From assembly GCF_007290395.2 (NCBI RefSeq), contig NZ_CP041656.2, positions 744,001-808,000 of the forward strand: DNA of 64,000 bases, written 5' to 3'. The notes beneath the pieces were generated by a model. The model was given only the letters and a program-made list of their open reading frames with translations. It was not told the origin of the DNA and made no database searches. The stretch is from Bradyrhizobium cosmicum. Lineage in GTDB: Bacteria > Pseudomonadota > Alphaproteobacteria > Rhizobiales > Xanthobacteraceae. Shown here piece after piece: positions 8,470 through 18,700 of this stretch; the stretch's first letter is position 1; each line of letters begins with the position of its first letter. The position numbers and the translations under genes were made by a program.

Positions 8470-9414
8470 CTACGGCTTCGCGTCGCTCGCGTGCAGCACG
8501 ACCTTGCAGGCGGCCGGCATCTGCGCCAGCGTCATCGGCGGCTTCGGCTTGGGCGGTTCCGGTGGCGGCTTCGGGTGCAGCACACCGTCGCTGAACCAAT
8601 AGGCGAGATCGGCCGGCTTGCAGCCTTCGTCCTCGGATTGCGACGGCTGACCCTCGCATTCGCCCGCGCCCGCCGGGCAGTGCATGCGGATGTGGAAATG
8701 ATAGTCGTGGCCCCACCACGGCCGGATCTTCGACAGCCAGGCGCGGTCGCCCTTGGCTTCGCGGCACAGCGCCTTCTTGATCGCGGCATTGACGAAAATG
8801 CGCTGCACCGCCGGCTCCCGCGCGGCGTCGCGCAGCACCAGCACATGGCCGGGCGTGAACACCTTCGGATCGACGTCGAGCCGGTCCTGCCGCACCATCA
8901 TCACCGCCGACATCTCTTCGCGCTCCTCGCGCGAGAGCCGACGGTCCGGCATCGGCGTCAGCCAGATGTCGGCGTCGAGCCCGATCTGGTGGCTGGCATG
9001 GCCTGACAGCGCCGGCCCGCCGCGCGGCTGGGCGATGTCGCCGACCAGGATGCCGGGCCAGCCGGAATCCTTGCTCGCTTTGGCCGCGAGCCGCTTGATC
9101 AGCGCGATCATGTCGGGGTGGCCGAAATTGCGGTTACGCGACAGCCGCATCACCTGCCAATGGTCGCCGTTGAGCGGCATCGGCATGGCGCCGCCGATGC
9201 AGCCCCTGGTGTAGGAACCGATGACATGGGCCGGCCCCTTCGACGGCAACAGCTTGCGCGCAAACAGCTCCTTGGCGCCGAGCGTGGGATCATCTGGATT
9301 GGCGAGCGGCGGCAGGGGCTTTGGCGTGACGCTGCCCTTGTCCTGAGCCGGCGCGTCGCCGGCGGCCAGGAACGTCATGACAAGCAGGAGAGGTGCGAGG
9401 CGGCGGGGACTCAT
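8470..9414 (-). CDS. mepA: Penicillin-insensitive murein endopeptidase
   Basis: A 314-residue periplasmic metallo-endopeptidase that cuts cross-links in peptidoglycan. Residues 1-24 form a signal peptide (MSPRRLAPLLLVMTFLAAG...APAQ). The LAS-type zinc ligands are present: the His and Asp of SGHASHQIGLDADIW and the HxH of WGHDYHFHIRMHCP. The C-terminal tail is Pro/Lys-rich (HPKPPPEPPKPKPP), which is common in alphaproteobacterial members. I chose the ATG at 9414. A start 13 codons upstream would make a longer n-region and cannot be excluded. Confidence 0.92.
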   Translation of the reverse strand: MSPRRLAPLLLVMTFLAAGDAPAQDKGSVTPKPLPPLANPDDPTLGAKELFARKLLPSKGPAHVIGSYTRGCIGGAMPMPLNGDHWQVMRLSRNRNFGHPDMIALIKRLAAKASKDSGWPGILVGDIAQPRGGPALSGHASHQIGLDADIWLTPMPDRRLSREEREEMSAVMMVRQDRLDVDPKVFTPGHVLVLRDAAREPAVQRIFVNAAIKKALCREAKGDRAWLSKIRPWWGHDYHFHIRMHCPAGAGECEGQPSQSEDEGCKPADLAYWFSDGVLHPKPPPEPPKPKPPMTLAQMPAACKVVLHASDAKP

Positions 9415-9886
9415 GCTGATCCTTATAGCCGAACGCCTCGTCAGGGTTAACAATCAGGCACGCAGCCGACGGCAGCTCACGCTGTCTTTACAGCCGCGGC
9501 CTCCGAGCGCACCTCGACCATCCGCGATCGTTCGAAAGTTCTGGATTTCGCGCCGTCCGGCCGCTTTTTTAACAGCGCGATAACCGTATCCTGCGTTGAC
9601 CAATATTCGTGCGTGGAGCGGGATTCGCTTGATAGGTGCATGCAATCGGACGCGCCTCCGGAATTGATTCATGGAGAGCGCGCGTTTTTGCACCACCTCT
9701 CGCTCCGATTGCGACGAGGGAGCAGGATCGCCCTGCCCGCCGACGCCGTTCGCGCCTCCCAAACAGGCAAAACGGGCCGCCCGCAGCAGTCGCGAAGCCG
9801 ACGGTCTCGGGGCGGTCCCGGCGAAGATTACTTTTTTTTCAGACACTTGCCTCAAAGCTTGCGGCCGCTGGACGCGGCGAGGACGA
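9415..9886. other. 472-bp intergenic stretch between mepA and the GGDEF/EAL gene
   Basis: No gene is supported here. The frame of the downstream GGDEF/EAL gene stays open back to an ATG at 9671, but the 72 extra residues are basic and low in conservation-like patterning, and no ribosome-binding site precedes that ATG. The stretch is divergent and should hold the promoters of both neighbours. TTGACC at 9596-9601 could be a -35 element, but no good -10 follows. Confidence 0.5.
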
Positions 9887-12103
9887 GTGAAGTTGGGTTT
9901 GGGGTCTCGAAAGACAAAAAAGCGAAAGCAGAGCGTGCTCGCGAGGGCTGGCCGACAGCCGCGCAAGCCGCGATTCGCGCGCGCGCCTCATCGGCCCGTT
10001 GAAGATGACGCGCTGGTGCAGAGCCGCGCCGAAGCCGAAGCGGCCATCGCCGAGGCCCGCAAATCGCATGAACGGCTGCGCCAGGCCGTCGATTTGCTGC
10101 CGCAGGGCATCGTGATCCTCGATCCGGAAGGCCGCTACGTCCTCTGGAACAAGCAATACGCCGAGATCTACAGCAAGACCGCCGATCTCTTCAAGGAAGG
10201 CGCCCGGCTGGAGGATACGCTGCGCGTCGGGGTTGCCCGCGGCGACTATCCGGAAGCCGCCGGCCACGAGGAAGAGTGGATCGCGCAGCGGCTGAAGAAG
10301 CTCTACGAGCCCGGCAAGCGGCATGAGCAGACGCTGTCGGATGGCCGTGTCATCCTGATCGAGGAGCGCCGCACCGATGACGGCGGTGTGGTCGGCCTGC
10401 GCGTCGACATCACCGAGTTGAAGCAGCGCGAGGCCTCGTTCCGGCTGCTGTTCGACGGCAATCCCGTGCCCATGATCGTCTGCGCGCTGGACGACGAGCG
10501 CATCCTCGGCGTCAACGACGCCGCGGTCGCCCATTACGGCTATAGCCGCGCCGAGTTCGAGCGGCTGAAGATCCGCTCCCTGCAGGCCTTCGACAGCGAG
10601 CCGCCCTGGACCGCCGATCGGTCCAGCGACGAGCAGGCGGCGCGCACCTGGAAGCACGTCAAGGCCGACGGCGCGCTGATCGATCTTGCGATCTACTCGC
10701 GCGAGTTGACCTATGCCGAGCGGCCCGCGGTGCTGCTCGCGCTGATGGACATCACCGAGCGCAAGCGCGCCGAGGCGCGGCTCGCCTTCATGGCCCAGCA
10801 TGACGGGCTCACCGGACTGCCCAACCGCAATCTGCTGCGCCAGCAGGTCGACGAGATGCTGCAGCATATGCGGCGCAGCTCGGACAAGGTCGCGCTGCTG
10901 ATGCTGGGACTGGACAATTTCAGGGCGGTCAACGACACGCTGGGACATGCGGTCGGCGACAAGCTCCTGCGCGGCGTCGCCAAGCGGCTGCGCTCGACCT
11001 TGCGCGAGGACGACGCGCTGGCGCGGCTCAACTCGGACGAGTTCGCCATCGTTCAAAGCGGCCTCACGCGGCCCGAAGACGCGGTGATACTCGCCAAACG
11101 CCTGCTGGATGCCATCGCCGATCCCTATCTGCTCGACGGCCATTCGGTGGTGATCGGCGCCTCCATCGGCATCGCGATGGCGCCCGGCGACGGCGATGAG
11201 TCCGAAAAGCTGCTCAAGAGCGCCGACATGGCGCTGTCGCGCGCCAAGGCCGATGCGCGCGGCACCTTCGCCTTCTTCGAGGCCGCGCTCGATGCAAAGG
11301 CGCAGAGCCGCCGCAAGATCGAGGTCGAGCTGCGCGACGCCATCCAGAACGACGTGCTGCGGCCGTATTACCAGCCGCTGATCGATCTTACGAGCGGACG
11401 CATCACCGGCTTCGAGGCGCTGGTGCGCTGGCCGCATGCCGAGCGCGGCATGGTGTCGCCGGCCGAATTCATTCCGGTGGCCGAGGAAACCGGCCTGATC
11501 AATCCGCTCGGCGGGTTGATGCTGCGCCGTGCCTGCCTCGACGCCGCGACCTGGCCGGACGACGTCCGCGTCGCCGTCAATCTGTCCCCGCTGCAGTTCC
11601 GCAGCGGCAATCTGCTCTCGGTGGTGACCGACGCGCTGAAGCATTCCGGCCTGCCGCCGCGGCGGTTGGAGCTCGAGATCACCGAGACGCTGCTGCTGGA
11701 GAAGAGCGCCCAGGTGCTGGCGACGCTGCATGCGCTGCGCGCGCTCGGCGTGCGCATCTCGATGGACGATTTCGGCACCGGCTATTCCAGCCTCAGCTAT
11801 CTCAGAAGCTTCCCGTTCGACAAGATCAAGATCGACCAGTCCTTCGTGCGCGATCTCGGCGCCAACCGCGAGGCCCAGGCGATCATCCGCTCGATCGTCA
11901 GCCTCGGCAAAGGCTTGGGCGTCACCATCACCGCCGAAGGCGTCGAGACCGAGGCCGAGCTGAGCTGCCTGCGAGCCGAAGGCTGCGACGAGGGCCAGGG
12001 CTTCCTGTTCAGCAAGGCTCGCCCCAACGCCGAGATCATCAGCCTGCTGAAGGCGCAGCGCGGCATCGACGGCGACGAGGACCACGCTGCGATGGTGGCT
12101 TGA
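9887..12103 (+). CDS. PAS-PAS-GGDEF-EAL protein, probable c-di-GMP phosphodiesterase with degenerate cyclase site
   Basis: A soluble protein of 738 residues. Order: basic N-terminus, a PAS-7-type domain (ERLRQAVDLLPQGIVILDPE), a second PAS (FRLLFDGNPVPMIVC), GGDEF and EAL. The cyclase motif reads LNSDEF where GGDEF is needed, so diguanylate cyclase activity is unlikely. The EAL domain keeps its catalytic set: FEALVRW, VAVNLSPLQF, LEITETLLLE, ISMDDFGTGYSS, DKIKIDQSFV, TAEGVETEAE and EGQGFLFSKA. It is therefore probably a c-di-GMP phosphodiesterase whose GGDEF may only bind nucleotide. I chose the GTG at 9887, preceded by GAGGA; the frame is open to an ATG at 9671. Confidence 0.9.
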   Translation: MKLGLGSRKTKKRKQSVLARAGRQPRKPRFARAPHRPVEDDALVQSRAEAEAAIAEARKSHERLRQAVDLLPQGIVILDPEGRYVLWNKQYAEIYSKTADLFKEGARLEDTLRVGVARGDYPEAAGHEEEWIAQRLKKLYEPGKRHEQTLSDGRVILIEERRTDDGGVVGLRVDITELKQREASFRLLFDGNPVPMIVCALDDERILGVNDAAVAHYGYSRAEFERLKIRSLQAFDSEPPWTADRSSDEQAARTWKHVKADGALIDLAIYSRELTYAERPAVLLALMDITERKRAEARLAFMAQHDGLTGLPNRNLLRQQVDEMLQHMRRSSDKVALLMLGLDNFRAVNDTLGHAVGDKLLRGVAKRLRSTLREDDALARLNSDEFAIVQSGLTRPEDAVILAKRLLDAIADPYLLDGHSVVIGASIGIAMAPGDGDESEKLLKSADMALSRAKADARGTFAFFEAALDAKAQSRRKIEVELRDAIQNDVLRPYYQPLIDLTSGRITGFEALVRWPHAERGMVSPAEFIPVAEETGLINPLGGLMLRRACLDAATWPDDVRVAVNLSPLQFRSGNLLSVVTDALKHSGLPPRRLELEITETLLLEKSAQVLATLHALRALGVRISMDDFGTGYSSLSYLRSFPFDKIKIDQSFVRDLGANREAQAIIRSIVSLGKGLGVTITAEGVETEAELSCLRAEGCDEGQGFLFSKARPNAEIISLLKAQRGIDGDEDHAAMVA

Positions 12104-12133
12104 GACTACGAGCTGTCGCGATCCGAAAAGGTC

Positions 12134-12218
12134 GTCATGCCCGGGCTTGTCCCGGGCATCCACGTTCTTCGTACCGTGAAGCAAGACGTGGATGGCCGGG
12201 ACAAGCCCGGCCATGACG
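12134..12218. repeat. Palindromic intergenic repeat (33-bp arms)
   Basis: Bases 12134-12166 and 12186-12218 are almost perfect reverse complements (GTCATGCCCGGGCTTGTCCC against GGGACAAGCCCGGCCATGAC) with a loop of about 20 bp. It lies between the convergent GGDEF/EAL and chemoreceptor genes, so the RNA hairpin could also act as a bidirectional terminator. It looks like a family member of the REP-like elements found across Bradyrhizobiaceae genomes. Confidence 0.85.
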
Positions 12219-12304
12219 AGGGGAGATTGGCGGTGCGCCCCTGCCGCAAGCGGGAGAGGTTTAAGCGAGCCCGCGGCCCGGCGGTCCTAACCCCAGCCGA
12301 AACC

Positions 12305-14269
12305 TTAAGCCGCCCGAAGCCCCGCCAGGAATGTGTCCACGCTCGTCTTCAGCGCCGATGCATGCTGCCCGAGCTCGCCCGAGGCCGCCATCACATTGCC
12401 GGCCAGCGCGCGCGATTGATCCGCGGCCTGGCTTGCGCCGGCGACATTGGCGGAGACGTCGGTGGTGCCCGCGGAGGCCTGCTGCACGCTGCGGGCGATC
12501 TCCCGCGTCGCCGAGCCCTGCTCTTCGACGGCGGCGGCAATCGTCGTGGTGATGCCGCTGATCTCGCGGATGGTGCCGCTGATGCTTGAGATGGCAGTGA
12601 CGCAATTGCCGGTCGCCGCCTGGATCGCCGAGACCTGGCTTGCGATCTCGTCGGTCGCCTTCGCGGTCTGGCTGGCCAGCTCCTTCACCTCGGATGCGAC
12701 GACGGCAAAGCCGCGGCCGGCCTCGCCTGCGCGCGCCGCCTCGATCGTGGCGTTGAGGGCCAGCAGATTGGTCTGGCTCGCGATCTCGCTGATCAGCCGC
12801 AGCACGTCGCCGATGCGCTCGGCGGCGCCGGCAAGGCTCGTGACCATCTCGGTGGTCTCGGCCGCCTTGACCACCGCGCCGCTGGCGACCTGGCTTGAAT
12901 GGGTGACCTGACGGCCGATCTCGCTCACCGACGAGGCCAGTTCCTCGGTCGCCGCGGCAACCGCATTCACGCTGGTCGAGGCTTCCTCGGACGCCGTCGC
13001 CGCGGCGGATGCGCGCTGCGAGGTGCCGTTGACGCTTGCAGTGATCTCGCCGGCGACGCTCTGCATACCTTCGGTGGCCCTGGCGACCGCCGCGACCACG
13101 CCCTTGACGTCGGCCTCGAAGCGGTCGGCCATCTGGCGCTGCAGCGCCTGCTTCTCGACCTCCGCCTTGGCCTTGTCGGCCTCCTGCGCCTCACGCATCG
13201 CAACGGATTCGAGCATGTTGCGGCGGAACATCTCGACTGCCTTGGCCATGGTGCCGAGCTCGTCCGGGCGCTCGCTACCAGGAATGGTGACGCTGGTGTC
13301 ACCGCTGGACAGCCGGTTCATGACGGCGGTGATCGCGGTGAGCGGGCGCGACAGCCCGCGTCCGAGCAGCAGCGCCAGCACGATCGCCGCGGCCAGGATC
13401 GCGACCGTGCCGAGGATCAAATTGCGCTCGGCGGTGGCGAACGCGGCCTCGTATTCGGTCGTGTCCTTGATGATCTCGAGCACGCCGACCGGCGCCCCTG
13501 CATAGTTCTTGATCGGGCCGGCATAGACCTCCACCGGATGGCCGTCGAGTTCGGCTTCGTGCCGGACCGATGTGCCGTCGACCGCGCCCTTCAACTGGTC
13601 GAGCGGGGTGACCACCGTGCTGCCGAAGGTCGAGGACAGCTTGTTAAGGGTCTTGCCGTCGAGCGAGTAGACGGCAAGGTCGATGCCGAAGCGCTTCTTG
13701 GCGCGCTCGACGAATTCCTTGCCGAAGGCCGCGCCGACGTCCACGTTCGCAACGCTCTTGCCGTCGCGCATGATCGGCGTCATGCCGAAGATGCCGAGCG
13801 CCTCGCGACCCGGTTCGACGCCCACGATTGACCGGCCTGTCTTGATCGCCTCGACGACGGTCTCCCGGCGTGTGGAGACGTCGTCGCCGAAGGTCTTCGG
13901 GGCATGGACGCGGTAAAACGCGATTGCGGGCGGAAGCTGGAAGGTGATCAGCGGAATGCCCTGCGCCTTCAGCGACTTGTTGGCGTCGCCGAGCAGCGCG
14001 GCGAGGCCGTCACGGTCGCCCTTGGCGATGGCGTCGCCGACCGGCGGCAGTGAGGCAATCACGGACGAGACGGCGAGCGCCGCGCGCCCCTCATAGTCGA
14101 TCGCCGCGATCACGCTTTCATATTGCAGCTTGAGCTGCTGATCGAGCGCCATGCGTGTCAGCGCCCGCTGCTGGGTGATCGAGAAGCCGGAGAGGATGGC
14201 GCAGGCCACCGCGACCGTGAGCGCGATGGCGAGAATCAGGCGAGCGGCAATCGACTTGAGCTTGATCAT
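12305..14269 (-). CDS. Methyl-accepting chemotaxis protein with periplasmic Cache domain
   Basis: A 654-residue transmembrane chemoreceptor. TM1 lies at about residues 9-30. A periplasmic region of about 250 residues of double-Cache type follows (VVEAIKTGRSIVGVEPGREA; IFGMTPIMRDGKSVANVDVG). TM2 is near residue 290, then a HAMP domain (GRGLSRPLTAITAVMNRL) and a signalling domain with the hairpin-tip motif FAVVASEVKELASQTAKATD. The C-terminus (FLAGLRAA) has no CheR/CheB-docking pentapeptide. No che genes lie nearby, so it is an orphan receptor. The ligand is unknown; Cache domains usually bind small organic molecules. Confidence 0.94.
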   Translation of the reverse strand: MIKLKSIAARLILAIALTVAVACAILSGFSITQQRALTRMALDQQLKLQYESVIAAIDYEGRAALAVSSVIASLPPVGDAIAKGDRDGLAALLGDANKSLKAQGIPLITFQLPPAIAFYRVHAPKTFGDDVSTRRETVVEAIKTGRSIVGVEPGREALGIFGMTPIMRDGKSVANVDVGAAFGKEFVERAKKRFGIDLAVYSLDGKTLNKLSSTFGSTVVTPLDQLKGAVDGTSVRHEAELDGHPVEVYAGPIKNYAGAPVGVLEIIKDTTEYEAAFATAERNLILGTVAILAAAIVLALLLGRGLSRPLTAITAVMNRLSSGDTSVTIPGSERPDELGTMAKAVEMFRRNMLESVAMREAQEADKAKAEVEKQALQRQMADRFEADVKGVVAAVARATEGMQSVAGEITASVNGTSQRASAAATASEEASTSVNAVAAATEELASSVSEIGRQVTHSSQVASGAVVKAAETTEMVTSLAGAAERIGDVLRLISEIASQTNLLALNATIEAARAGEAGRGFAVVASEVKELASQTAKATDEIASQVSAIQAATGNCVTAISSISGTIREISGITTTIAAAVEEQGSATREIARSVQQASAGTTDVSANVAGASQAADQSRALAGNVMAASGELGQHASALKTSVDTFLAGLRAA

Positions 14270-14591
14270 TGAGAATTCCCAGGCATTTCCAGAATCTTGC
14301 TTTTGTCGAAAGCTGTCAGAAATTGCTTAACAACAAGGGCGGCAGGCCTCGGTGTTTCAATGGGGGCGTCCCATCCTTTTGCATGACTCGATGCAGTGGG
14401 TGCATGGAGAGCGCGCTCATTCGCCGCAAGCGGGGACGGTGCGCCGGAGCTTCGCCTGCCGGCGACTATCGGTTTTCGGCAAGAGATCGCCTTGCCGACA
14501 TCCTCGTCATGCCCCCGGATTGATGCAGGTCAACACCCCCGGATCCATCCGGACTATCTAAAGTCCGTAATCACATTCGAAGTTTGCATTG
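14270..14591. other. 322-bp divergent intergenic region
   Basis: No gene is supported. The stretch separates the chemoreceptor (minus) from the metal-efflux operon (plus) and must hold both promoters. Short open frames here have no ribosome-binding site and no recognisable protein character. I see no clear MerR-type or other metal-regulator dyad. Confidence 0.5.
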
Positions 14592-15728
14592 ATGCTCTCG
14601 CTCCCTCGCGTGAAGTGCCCGCGGCGCCGATCGCGGATGCTGGGCCCAGTCCTGCTTGCACTCGCCAGCCTGCCTTGCGCTGCGATCGCCGATGACGAGG
14701 TGAAGCTCACCGCGACGCAGGCTCAGAACCTCGGGGTCCGCGTGACCCATCCGATCTCGAGCCGGACCGATCAGACGCTGCCCTATCCGGCGCAGATCGT
14801 AATTCCCACCCCGCAATTATGGGTGGTGAGCGCGCCGGTCGCCGGCATGGTCACCAATCTGGCGGTCGCGCGCGGCGATCGGGTCATCGCTGGACAGAAG
14901 CTGGTAACCCTGCAGAGCCCGAGCTTCGTCTCGCTGCAGCGCGACTATCTGCAAGCCGTGGCGCAGGAGGTTCTCGCCAACAACCAGTTGAGGCGGAATG
15001 CCGATCTGTTCGAGGGCAAGGCGGTGCCTCAGCGCGTTCTGGAGGCCAGCCAGACCGAGGCTCGCCAGGCCGGCATCGTGCTGGCCGAGCGGCGGCAAAT
15101 GCTCCATCTGAGCGGCATGTCGGACGAGGCGGTCTCACGCCTGATCAACGACGCCGCGATCAGCGCCACGCTGACCGTCCACGCGCCGCAGGCGGCTTCC
15201 GTCGTCGACATCGCGGTCTCCCCGGGGCAGCGGCTGGAGCAGGCAGCGCCGCTGGTGAAGCTGGCGCGGCTTTCACCGGTGTGGGCCGAGATTGCAATTC
15301 CCGCGTCGAGCATCCGGGCCGTTCAAGCCGGCGCTAAGGTCGAGATCGAAGGCTATGATGCGCCGGGCCGTGTCATCCTGGTGTCCGAGACGACCGACGC
15401 GGCAAGCCAGACCATCCTCGTTCGCGCGGAGATGCCGAACGAGGGCGGTGGGCTGCGCCCCGGCCAGACCGCAACGGCGCGCATCAGCTTTCTCTCCGCG
15501 GGCGAAAGCGCCTGGGAGATTCCCTATAGCGGCCTCGTTCGCCGCGGCGAGCAGACCTCGGTTTTTGTGGCCATCGCAGGCGGCTTCCGTCTCGTTCCCG
15601 TCACGTTGCTGGCCGAGGACCAGGATCACGTTGTGGTCGCCGGCCCGATCAGCGACAAGGACGAGATCGCAATCGGCGGCATCTCGGCATTGCGGGGCAT
15701 TCTCTCGCGGCTCGGAGCTGGCCAGTAA
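14592..15728 (+). CDS. Efflux RND transporter periplasmic adaptor (heavy-metal type)
   Basis: A 378-residue periplasmic adaptor of the HlyD/CusB-CzcB superfamily, which joins an RND pump to an outer-membrane channel. A signal peptide ends near LASLPCAAIADDE. The barrel-sandwich (lipoyl-like) halves flank a helical hairpin: VVSAPVAGMVTNLAVARGDR before it and LTVHAPQAASVVDIAVSPGQ after it. The beta-barrel then follows (VWAEIAIPASSIRAVQAGAK). It lacks the N-terminal Met/His-rich metal-binding stretch seen in CusB. Its TAA stop overlaps the ATG of the pump gene by one base (TAATG), so the two are translationally coupled. The metal is not resolved. Confidence 0.9.
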   Translation: MLSLPRVKCPRRRSRMLGPVLLALASLPCAAIADDEVKLTATQAQNLGVRVTHPISSRTDQTLPYPAQIVIPTPQLWVVSAPVAGMVTNLAVARGDRVIAGQKLVTLQSPSFVSLQRDYLQAVAQEVLANNQLRRNADLFEGKAVPQRVLEASQTEARQAGIVLAERRQMLHLSGMSDEAVSRLINDAAISATLTVHAPQAASVVDIAVSPGQRLEQAAPLVKLARLSPVWAEIAIPASSIRAVQAGAKVEIEGYDAPGRVILVSETTDAASQTILVRAEMPNEGGGLRPGQTATARISFLSAGESAWEIPYSGLVRRGEQTSVFVAIAGGFRLVPVTLLAEDQDHVVVAGPISDKDEIAIGGISALRGILSRLGAGQ

Positions 15729-18700
15729 TGCTGCAGCGTCTGGTCGCATTTGCGCTGTCGCAGCGGCTGTTCGTTGCACTCGGCGTGCTGCTGCTGGTCG
15801 GAGCCGCTGCGGTCTTTCTCCCGGGCCTTCCGATCGACGCCTTTCCGGACGTGTCTCCGGTGCAGGTGAAGATCATCATGAAGGCACCGGGCCTGACCCC
15901 GGAAGAGGTCGAGCAGCGCATTACCGTTCCGATCGAGCTCGAGCTGCTCGGGCTTCCCGACAAGAAGATTCTCCGCTCCACCACCAAATACGCGCTGGCC
16001 GACATCACCGTCGATTTCGAGGACGGCACCGACATCTACTGGGCCCGCAACCAGGTCTCCGAGCGGCTGTCCAACATCGCGCGCGATTTTCCGGAGGGCG
16101 TCAGCGGCGGACTGGCGCCGATCACCAGCCCGCTCGGCGAGATGTTCATGTTCACCATCGACAGCGCCGAATTGTCGCTGGCCGAGCGGCGAACCCTGCT
16201 CGATTGGGTGATCCGCCCCGCGCTGCGCACCGTCCCAGGCGTTGCCGACGTCAATTCGCTGGGCGGCCATGTGCGGGCGTTCGAGATCGTTCCCCTGGCC
16301 GACGCGCTCGCCGCCCGCGGGATTTCCTCCGAGCTGTTCCGGCGGGCCATCGAGGCCAACAGCCGAAACGACGGGGCCGGGCGCGTGAACCAGGGCGAGG
16401 ACAGCTCGCTCGTGCGCATCGAGGGCAGCATTCGCACCATCGACGACATCAGGGCCATCGTCATCGACACCCGCGAGGGGGTTCCGATCCGGGTCAACGA
16501 CGTGGCGCGCGTCAGGGTCGGCGCGCTGACGCGCTACGGGGCCGTCTCCTCCGATGGCCATGGCGAAACGGTGGAAGGCCTCGTGCTCGGCCTGCGCGGC
16601 GCCAATGCCGGCCAGCTCGTGCGTGACGTCCGCGCGCGCCTCGAGGAACTGCAACCGTCGCTGCCGAAGGGCGTCTCCATCAACGTGTTCTACGACCGCA
16701 GCCGGCTGGTCGGGCGTGCGGTCGGAACGGTGGTGCGGGCTCTCGGCGAAGCCACCGTGCTCGTCGTGGTGCTCCTGCTGCTGTTTCTCGGCAATTGGCG
16801 CGCCTCGCTGGTGATCGCGCTCAGCCTGCCGCTGGCCATCGTCATTGCGCTTCTTGCCATGCGCGCGGTCGGCATGTCCGCCAATCTGATGAGCCTCGGC
16901 GGCCTCGCCATCGCGATCGGCATGCTGATCGACGCGCTGGTCGTCGTGGTCGAGAACATCGTCGGCAATCTCGGCAAGCACGAGCCCGGAAAGGGCCCGC
17001 CGTTGATCCATATAATATTCCGGTCGGTGTGCGAGGTGCTGCAGCCGGTCGCCTCCGGCGTCCTGATCATCATCATCGTGTTCGTGCCCCTGCTGACGCT
17101 GCAGGGGCTGGAGGGCAAACTCTTCATTCCGGTCGCGCTCGCCATCATCTTCGCGCTGGCCGGCTCGCTGCTGCTGGCTCTCACCGTGGTTCCGGTCGCG
17201 ACCTCCTTTCTGCTCAAATCCGCGAGCCATGGCGATCCGCTGCTGATCCGCCTCGCGCAGCGTGTCTATGCGCCGGCGCTGGACTGGGCCCTGGAGAACG
17301 AACGCAAGGTCGTCTTCGTCGCGCTGCTGGGGCTCGTCGCGGCAGGCTACGCCTACACGCAGCTCGGCAAGACCTTCATGCCGACCATGGATGAAGGCGA
17401 CGTCATCGTCAGCGTGGAGACGCTGCCGTCCGTCAATCTCGATGAATCCATGGCCATCAATGCCAGGCTGCAGGCGGCCCTCATGAAGGTGCCTGACGTG
17501 GCCGGGATCGTCGCCCGGACCGGCTCGGACGAGCTCGGCCTCGATCCCATGGGGCCGAACCAGACCGATACGTTTCTGGTGCTGAAACCCGTGGATGAGA
17601 GGAAAACCCGGGACCGGACGGAATTGCTTCAGGTCCTGCGCGACGTGCTGGCGGATTTCCCGGGCCTGTCGCTCAGCTTCACCCAGCCGATCGACATGCG
17701 CGTGCAGGAGATGATCAGCGGCGTGCGCGGCGACGTCGCGGTCAAGATCTTCGGGACCGACATCGGCCAGCTCAACAACATCGCGACGAAACTCTCCGCG
17801 ATCCTGTCGAGCATCGATGGCGCTGAAGACGTCTACACGACCATCAACGAGGGCGCCCAATACTACACGGTCGCGGTCAACCGGATGGAAGCCGGGCGCC
17901 TCGGCCTGACCGTGGATGCCATTTCCAACGCGCTGCGCACCCAGATCGAGGGACGAATCATCGGGACGGCGCTGGAGGACGGCCGCCGCACCCCGATCCT
18001 GGTCCGGGGCAGCGAGACGACGCGGGAGGCGCCGACCCTGCTCGCGAGCCTGCCGCTGACGTTGTCGTCCGGCCAGCACGTCGCGTTGTCGCAGGTCGCC
18101 CGCATCCAGCGGGTCGATGGCCCCGTCAAGATCGACCGCGAGAACGGCAACCGGATGAGCGTCGTCCGCGCCAACGTCCGCGGCCGCGACATGGTCGGGT
18201 TCGTGCAAGCGGCCCAGCAGAAGGTCACGACCGAGCTCCCGCTGCCGAAGGGCTATCGGCTCACCTGGGGCGGACAGTTCGAGAACCAGCAGCGCGCGGC
18301 CGCGCGGCTGTCGATCGTGGTACCGGTCGCGATCGGCCTCATCTTCGTGCTGCTGTTCACCACCTTCGGCTCCGTGCGCCATGCCCTGCTGGTGCTCGTG
18401 AACATCCCCTTTGCGCTGATCGGCGGCGTCTTTGCGCTGGTGTCGACCGGTGAATATCTGTCGGTGCCGGCGTCCGTCGGCTTCATCGCGCTGCTCGGCA
18501 TCGCGGTCCTGAACGGCGTCGTGCTGGTCTCGTATTTCAATCAGTTGCGCGCGCACGGTCTGGCCGAGGAGCGCATCGTCATCGACGGCGCCAGGCGGCG
18601 GCTGCGGCCGGTGCTGATGACCGCGAGCATCACTGCGCTCGGATTGATCCCGCTGCTGTTTGCGACGGGGCCGGGATCGGAGATCCAGCGCCCCCTCGCC

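Noticed and set aside
9839..12214. Open frame of 791 codons on the minus strand opposite the GGDEF/EAL gene
   Set aside because: It has low-complexity composition and no motif, while the plus strand has PAS and EAL motifs. It is a shadow.
15626..18556. Open frame of 976 codons on the minus strand opposite the RND pump
   Set aside because: It is an antisense shadow of a high-GC gene: rich in Arg, Asp, His and Gln with no family pattern. The plus-strand pump has full RND motifs.
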